Shown piece after piece: positions 5,839 to 9,023 of a DNA stretch of 9,023 bases. The notes beneath the pieces are model-generated. The model saw only the letters and a list, made by a program, of their open reading frames with translations. It had not been told where the DNA came from and searched no databases. The translations under genes and the position numbers were made by a program. The DNA is from Treponema sp. (GTDB lineage: Bacteria; Spirochaetota; Spirochaetia; Treponematales; Breznakiellaceae), in NCBI GenBank assembly GCA_031283905.1, contig JAITAW010000286.1, positions 1 through 9,023 of the forward strand. The letters are read 5' to 3'. How positions within the stretch are numbered: position 1 is the first letter of the stretch; each line of letters starts with the position of its first letter.

Positions 5839-7455
5839 ATGAATAATGCCCTTGCCGTGCTTTTTGGCGGAAACCTGCAAAAGACGGCTTTTCAACCTCT
5901 CTTCTCCGGGAAAAGCGCCTTTGATCTGGCGGTGGAAAAAAGCGGCGCTTTCCCGTATGTTGGGAACATGATCCTTTTGACAAACGAAAAATGGGGCGGC
6001 AGTTCATATATTGAAAAATTTGAAAAAAGTGGAAAGATTGCGGTGGTTGTAAAAGACCATTGGACAAAAAAAGCGCTCTTGGAGACGCTTGCTCGTGTGT
6101 GCGCGGGTTTTGGAATAGTCTACTTTGTATGGGCGGATGCGCCTTTTCTTGATGTGGGGCTTGCGGACTCTCTTGCGAAACGCCATACGCGATACCGCGC
6201 GGATTACACCTTTGCGGACGGCTATCCTTTAGGGCTTGCGCCTGAGTTGCTCTCGCCGGAATGTATAAGCGGGCTTGTAGACCTCGCTGATGATGACGGC
6301 GCGGTTGAACGGGACGCGATTTTTTCAGCGCTGCAAAAAGACATCAACGCTTTTGACATTGAAACAGAGATAGCGCCATTCGATCTGCGTTCACGGCGCT
6401 TGACTTTCGCCGCTGACTCGAAACGCAACCTCCTTTTGCTGCAACGGCTTTTTGACGAGGGCTTTTCCGGCGCTTCGGACTCGGAGAAGTTTGTTGTTGA
6501 AAAACCGGAGATTTTTAGGACGCTCCCCGCCTTTTTTCCGGTTCAGGTCGCTCTTCCCTGTCCCCAATCGTGTAAATTCTGTCCATATCCGCAATACGGA
6601 ATGCGCGGGATGCCGGAACTCATGGACAAACAGGATTTTATGTCGCGTGTCGTTTTTGAGCGCCTGTTAGACAAGATAATTGATTTCTCCGGCGATGCGG
6701 TCATTGATCTTTCATTATGGGGAGAGTTAAGCCTTCATCCTCAAAAGACTGACTTGATTAACGCGGCGCTCGAAAGATCGGCGCTGTCCATCATCATCGA
6801 GACATCGGGCGTAGGGTGGAATAAGGCTGAATTGGAAGCGCTGGCAGCGGCGGCAGCGGAAAAAACTGCGGATGCCGCAAAAAGCGGCGTCCGGGCAAAC
6901 GGGTTGCCGCCGCTTTCGTGGATCGTGTCGCTTGACGCCTATGACGCGGCGCGGTACAAAGAAGTTCGCGGCGTGGGCCACGCCGAAGCTGTTGAAACCG
7001 CCAAGTCGCTTGCGAATTTTTTCCCCGGCAATGTGTACGCGCAGGCGGTGCGCATAAGCGGCGCCGAGGACGACATTGAGCGGTTTTACCGTTTCTGGAA
7101 AGCTGAAGGATTGCGGGTGATCATTCAGAAATATGATAATTTTTGCGGCATCTTGCCTTCTTTGCGTGTGTCCGATGTGTCGCCAGTGGAGAGGCAGCCG
7201 TGCTGGCACCTTATGCGGGACATGCACATTCTGCTTGATGGCTCCGTGCCGCTATGCAGAGAGACAATCTGCGCCACAGATCGCGTTGCGGAAGGCGCCA
7301 CATTGACCTGCGCTGTTTCAACGCTCGGAAACGCCTTTTCCGAGGATATGGAAACAATTTGGCGGCGGGGAAACGGCGTGTACATGGAACAGGCCGATTG
7401 CAATTACACAGGCATATGTACAGGTTGCGATGAATATTACACCTACAATATATGA
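5839..7455 (+). CDS. Spiro-SPASM protein: nucleotidyltransferase-like domain fused to radical SAM and SPASM domains
   Basis: This 538-residue cytoplasmic protein matches the spirochaete-restricted spiro-SPASM family, whose reaction is unknown. Three parts are visible. Residues 1-215 resemble a sugar-nucleotide cytidylyltransferase fold: a Gly loop and PL..GK (AVLFGGNLQK, PLFSGKSAF, 6-28), WADAPFLD (98-105) and DGYPLGLAPE (127-136). The radical SAM core begins with C241-x3-C245-x2-C248 (CPQSCKFC), the cluster ligands that cleave S-adenosylmethionine. A C-terminal SPASM domain for auxiliary iron-sulfur clusters begins C455-x12-G-x4-C473 and ends C521-x5-C527-x2-C530. I start at ATG 5839, although an in-frame GTG at 5809 exists; neither has a clear Shine-Dalgarno. 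The 3' end overlaps the glycosyltransferase gene by 26 bp, implying tight coupling. The domain reading is strong; the substrate is unknown. Confidence 0.88.
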   Translation: MNNALAVLFGGNLQKTAFQPLFSGKSAFDLAVEKSGAFPYVGNMILLTNEKWGGSSYIEKFEKSGKIAVVVKDHWTKKALLETLARVCAGFGIVYFVWADAPFLDVGLADSLAKRHTRYRADYTFADGYPLGLAPELLSPECISGLVDLADDDGAVERDAIFSALQKDINAFDIETEIAPFDLRSRRLTFAADSKRNLLLLQRLFDEGFSGASDSEKFVVEKPEIFRTLPAFFPVQVALPCPQSCKFCPYPQYGMRGMPELMDKQDFMSRVVFERLLDKIIDFSGDAVIDLSLWGELSLHPQKTDLINAALERSALSIIIETSGVGWNKAELEALAAAAAEKTADAAKSGVRANGLPPLSWIVSLDAYDAARYKEVRGVGHAEAVETAKSLANFFPGNVYAQAVRISGAEDDIERFYRFWKAEGLRVIIQKYDNFCGILPSLRVSDVSPVERQPCWHLMRDMHILLDGSVPLCRETICATDRVAEGATLTCAVSTLGNAFSEDMETIWRRGNGVYMEQADCNYTGICTGCDEYYTYNI

Positions 7456-8449
7456 CAACGCCTACTCCTCTTACACGGCGGTAGGAGGCATGAAGCGCGG
7501 AGGATCTACCGGGCTTTCCGCAGTGTTGCTCAACCGGCGCGGGCATTACCCGCGCCATACGCTTTTTCAGGAACTTGAAAAAATCGGCTTTGATTTTATC
7601 GTTTCCATGGAAGGACCCCATGAACGCTACGACATAGAAGAGCTGTCGGGGCGTTTTCCGCATATCCGCTTTATTTTGCTGAAAGATGAAATTTCAATCG
7701 GGAAACAGATAAACCTTGCCGCTCTGGAAGTTTCAAGTCCGCTTTTTTTCGTTTTATGGAACGATCTTCGTATTCTTCATTCAGGCGGAGCGTTCCGTAT
7801 GGCTGAGCGCCTGCTTCTGGGTGCGGAAGAGTTTGCCATGAGTCAGCAGATCAGTCAATACAAATGCCTTTGTACGGTGCCGCTTATCCAGAATTCCCGT
7901 TTTGAGACCCTGCCCACCCTTATAGCGCCGGCTTTGTACGGCAATTCGGTGAAAACTCTGTCCTTCACGCCCATTACGGAAGGGAAACCTTCATTGTACC
8001 CGTTTGATTGGGTCGGCGTCTATGACAGGGAGCGTTTTCTTCGGATCGGCGGTTTTGACGTGGCGCTCACCCGCACCTATTGGCAACTTATGGATTTCGG
8101 GTTCCGCGCCCACCTGTGGGGCGAGGAGATTAATTCAACCCAACTCATCAGGGTTTCCTACGATGGCGATATTCCGTATGAAGATAGCACAGCGGAGCAA
8201 TGCTACCGTAGATTCTATCTCAAGAACATAGCTCCTGTTTTTAGAGGGGACAGCGCGTACCTCCCGCTTCGCCGTTTCCCCGGATTTTTTAAACGCTCCA
8301 AAGGGCGTCTCTTCGCGCTGTGGAAGGAGTTCATTTCCGCCGGTCAGTGGGTGAAAGCAAACAGCTTCCGCTTTAGAAACGATGCTCGTTCCATTACTGA
8401 GTTGTGGGACGACTTCAGCGAATTGAGCGAACCAACAGGGGAAGAATAG
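7430..8449 (+). CDS. GT-A fold glycosyltransferase, family 2-like
   Basis: This 339-residue protein looks like a GT2-type enzyme that transfers a sugar from a nucleotide donor. An N-terminal Rossmann-like half includes GLSAVLLNRR and an ISIGKQINLAALEVSSPLFF segment typical of GT2 proteins that retrieve the donor site. The predicted DxD-like site is WNDLRI, with Asn111-Asp112 in place of a full Asp-x-Asp. The acceptor half has DWVGVYDRERFLRIGGFD (193-210), then YWQLMDFGFRAHLWGE (217-232), the classic GGFD...Y..mDfg.R sequence. No membrane segment is visible, so it probably acts in the cytoplasm or at the inner membrane face. ATG 7430 lies inside the spiro-SPASM gene. A later ATG at 7490 has GGAGG only 1 nt away, too close to be its site, so I keep 7430. 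Acceptor and sugar are unknown. Confidence 0.8.
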   Translation: MNITPTIYDNAYSSYTAVGGMKRGGSTGLSAVLLNRRGHYPRHTLFQELEKIGFDFIVSMEGPHERYDIEELSGRFPHIRFILLKDEISIGKQINLAALEVSSPLFFVLWNDLRILHSGGAFRMAERLLLGAEEFAMSQQISQYKCLCTVPLIQNSRFETLPTLIAPALYGNSVKTLSFTPITEGKPSLYPFDWVGVYDRERFLRIGGFDVALTRTYWQLMDFGFRAHLWGEEINSTQLIRVSYDGDIPYEDSTAEQCYRRFYLKNIAPVFRGDSAYLPLRRFPGFFKRSKGRLFALWKEFISAGQWVKANSFRFRNDARSITELWDDFSELSEPTGEE

Positions 8450-8455
8450 AATCCT

Positions 8456-8495
8456 TGCGCAGCCTTAGCAGACGGCAAATAAAAAAGGCTTTGCG
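8456..8495. other. Imperfect stem-loop after the glycosyltransferase gene
   Basis: AGCCTT (8461-8466) pairs with AAGGCT (8485-8490), and with one mismatch TGCG (8456-8459) can pair with TGCG (8492-8495) using wobble pairs. It begins 7 bp past the stop at 8449. No T-run follows on the plus strand, so intrinsic termination is unproven. It may be an mRNA 3'-end stabiliser. Confidence 0.3.
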
Positions 8496-8499
8496 GGAG

Positions 8500-8529
8500 T
8501 TGATTTCTCTAAATTTTTAAAAATATAGC
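8500..8529 (+). promoter_or_regulatory. Weak candidate promoter into the pre-prfA spacer
   Basis: TTGATT (8500-8505), 18 nt, TATAGC (8524-8529), in an A+T-rich stretch. It would yield a transcript covering the GC-rich stem-loops at 8633-8685 and reading into prfA. Weak match. Confidence 0.2.
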
Positions 8530-8563
8530 TTGATAGACGTAAAATCCATAATTCTAAACGCAT

Positions 8564-8731
8564 ATGAACCGGCGTTTTCCAATGTCAAATTTTCGGCGGA
8601 GCCTGCGACTGCGGACGGTTAAACGGGGAAGTCCGCGCCTCCCAGCGCGGCGGGATGAATCGCGCCCGCCGGATATATTCCGGCGAAGCGTCTTGCCCGC
8701 ACCTTCACAAACGCGGCGTGGTATGGTATAG
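8564..8731 (+). pseudogene. Possible relic of an IS200/IS605 TnpB 3' end / omega-RNA-like segment
   Basis: A 55-codon plus-strand frame includes RTVKRGSPRLPARRDESRPP (from 8612). From memory, many TnpB proteins of IS200/IS605 elements end in a similar low-complexity tail, SVK(R/Q)E(A/S)PRL.aG, encoded where the element's 3' palindrome lies. The DNA here has the matching layout, GTTAAACGGGGAAGTCC, leading into consecutive GC-rich hairpins. No other TnpB sequence is visible: there is no zinc-ribbon CxxC and no RuvC motif, so this could at most be a terminal scar. The resemblance is short and could be chance. A genuine small gene is unlikely. Confidence 0.25.
8633..8685. other. Three consecutive GC-rich hairpins in the spacer before prfA
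   Basis: CCGCGC (8633-8638) pairs with GCGCGG (8645-8650). GGCGGG (8649-8654) pairs with CCCGCC (8665-8670). CGCCGGA (8667-8673) pairs with TCCGGCG (8679-8685) around TATAT. The stems share bases, so they form alternative or stacked structures. They lie upstream of the prfA promoter and could be an RNA element, a terminator-like block for the upstream cluster, or the folded end of a mobile element. No T-run is present. Confidence 0.45.
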
Positions 8732-8732
8732 T
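8704..8732 (+). promoter_or_regulatory. Candidate promoter of prfA, implying a leaderless mRNA
   Basis: TTCACA (8704-8709), 17 nt, TATAGT (8727-8732). The ATG of prfA starts at 8739, 6 nt after the -10 box, the same distance as at murJ. The expected start is therefore at or near the ATG, and no Shine-Dalgarno precedes it. Confidence 0.45.
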
Positions 8733-8738
8733 TGTCCC

Positions 8739-9023
8739 ATGAATGAAAGACTAGATTCCATGCTTCGCCGTTATGAAGAACTGTCAACGCTGGTGCAAGA
8801 CCCGGAATTGGTGAAGAATCAAAACAAATACCGCGATTTAATGAGAGAATACTCTCAACTTGGCGAAATTGCCGTAGCGAACAATGGAATTGAAATACTG
8901 ACCACTCAATGCAGTGATGCGAAAACGCTTTTGCAGGAAGAAAAAGACTCTGACATGAGGGAACTGGCCAGAGAAGAAGTGAAAGAACTGGAAAAACGGT
9001 TGCAGGAAGCCGGAGAAAAGCTC
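8739..9023 (+). CDS. prfA: Peptide chain release factor 1, N-terminal part (3' truncated by window edge)
   Basis: RF1 releases finished proteins from ribosomes stopped at UAA or UAG. The window holds 95 codons, all within the N-terminal helical domain. It begins MNERLDSMLRRYEELSTLV, continues DPELVKNQNKYRDLMREYSQL, and has the DSDMRELAREEVKELEKR stretch that matches RF1 at this position (LD.mL.RYEEL...L.DPe, then eM.e.A.eE...L). RF2 normally starts differently and its mRNA often has an internal frameshift site; neither feature is seen. The codon-recognition and GGQ motifs lie beyond the edge. ATG 8739 is the only sensible start, yet it has no Shine-Dalgarno. It follows the spiro-SPASM cluster after a 289-bp spacer with its own promoter. 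In many bacteria prmC follows prfA, outside this window. Confidence 0.92.
   Translation, partial: MNERLDSMLRRYEELSTLVQDPELVKNQNKYRDLMREYSQLGEIAVANNGIEILTTQCSDAKTLLQEEKDSDMRELAREEVKELEKRLQEAGEKL

Noticed and set aside
6727..7227. 166-residue minus-strand frame opposite the spiro-SPASM gene
   Set aside because: It is antisense to the conserved radical SAM core and has no ribosome site or motif.
7490..7492. Later ATG for the glycosyltransferase
   Set aside because: GGAGG lies only 1 nt before it, too close for initiation. The upstream start keeps a plausible N-terminus, though this is not certain.
8554..8787. 77-residue minus-strand frame overlapping the prfA start
   Set aside because: It is Arg-rich, runs antisense through GC-rich palindromes and the prfA 5' end, and has no supporting signal.

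Overview
The window reads as chromosomal DNA from a spirochaete, most likely a Treponema-type organism. Three things support this. The PheT is the short archaeal/spirochaetal type (580 residues). A radical SAM/SPASM protein with a nucleotidyltransferase-like N-terminus matches the spirochaete-restricted 'spiro-SPASM' family. The peptide chain release factor at the right edge is an ordinary bacterial RF1. Species assignment is inference.

Layout. Positions 1-152 hold the C-terminal tail of a gene entering from the left; it resembles the ILEI/FAM3-like domain found at the ends of some surface-polysaccharide enzymes. Positions 153-1239 have no intact conventional gene and look like a decayed accessory patch. 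It holds stem-loops, a 27-residue hydrophobic minus-strand ORF with a strong Shine-Dalgarno site, a 21-bp tandem repeat read as heptapeptide repeats on the minus strand, and a minus-strand remnant of a conserved phage/mobile-type small protein with one in-frame TGA upstream. Positions 1275-2867 (+) are murJ, the lipid II flippase. It converges on pheT (2900-4642, minus), with only 32 bp between the two stops and no clear terminator.

A divergent 232-bp intergenic region (4643-4874) carries a good promoter for pheT and another for a plus-strand gene cluster. The cluster contains a 310-residue protein I do not recognise, the spiro-SPASM protein (5839-7455), and a GT2-like glycosyltransferase that overlaps it by 26 bp (7430-8449). 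After a 289-bp spacer with GC-rich stem-loops and a possible TnpB/omega-RNA-like relic, the first 95 codons of prfA (8739-9023) run off the right edge.

How the genes work together. MurJ (peptidoglycan precursor export), PheT (tRNA charging) and RF1 (termination) are housekeeping. The biologically open part is the 4875-8449 cluster. A SAM-radical enzyme fused to a nucleotidyltransferase-like fold and tightly coupled to a GT-A enzyme suggests a spirochaete-specific glycan or sugar-nucleotide modification pathway, with no known product. Two plus-strand genes, murJ and prfA, have candidate -10 boxes exactly 6 nt before their ATG and no Shine-Dalgarno, so they may be leaderless.
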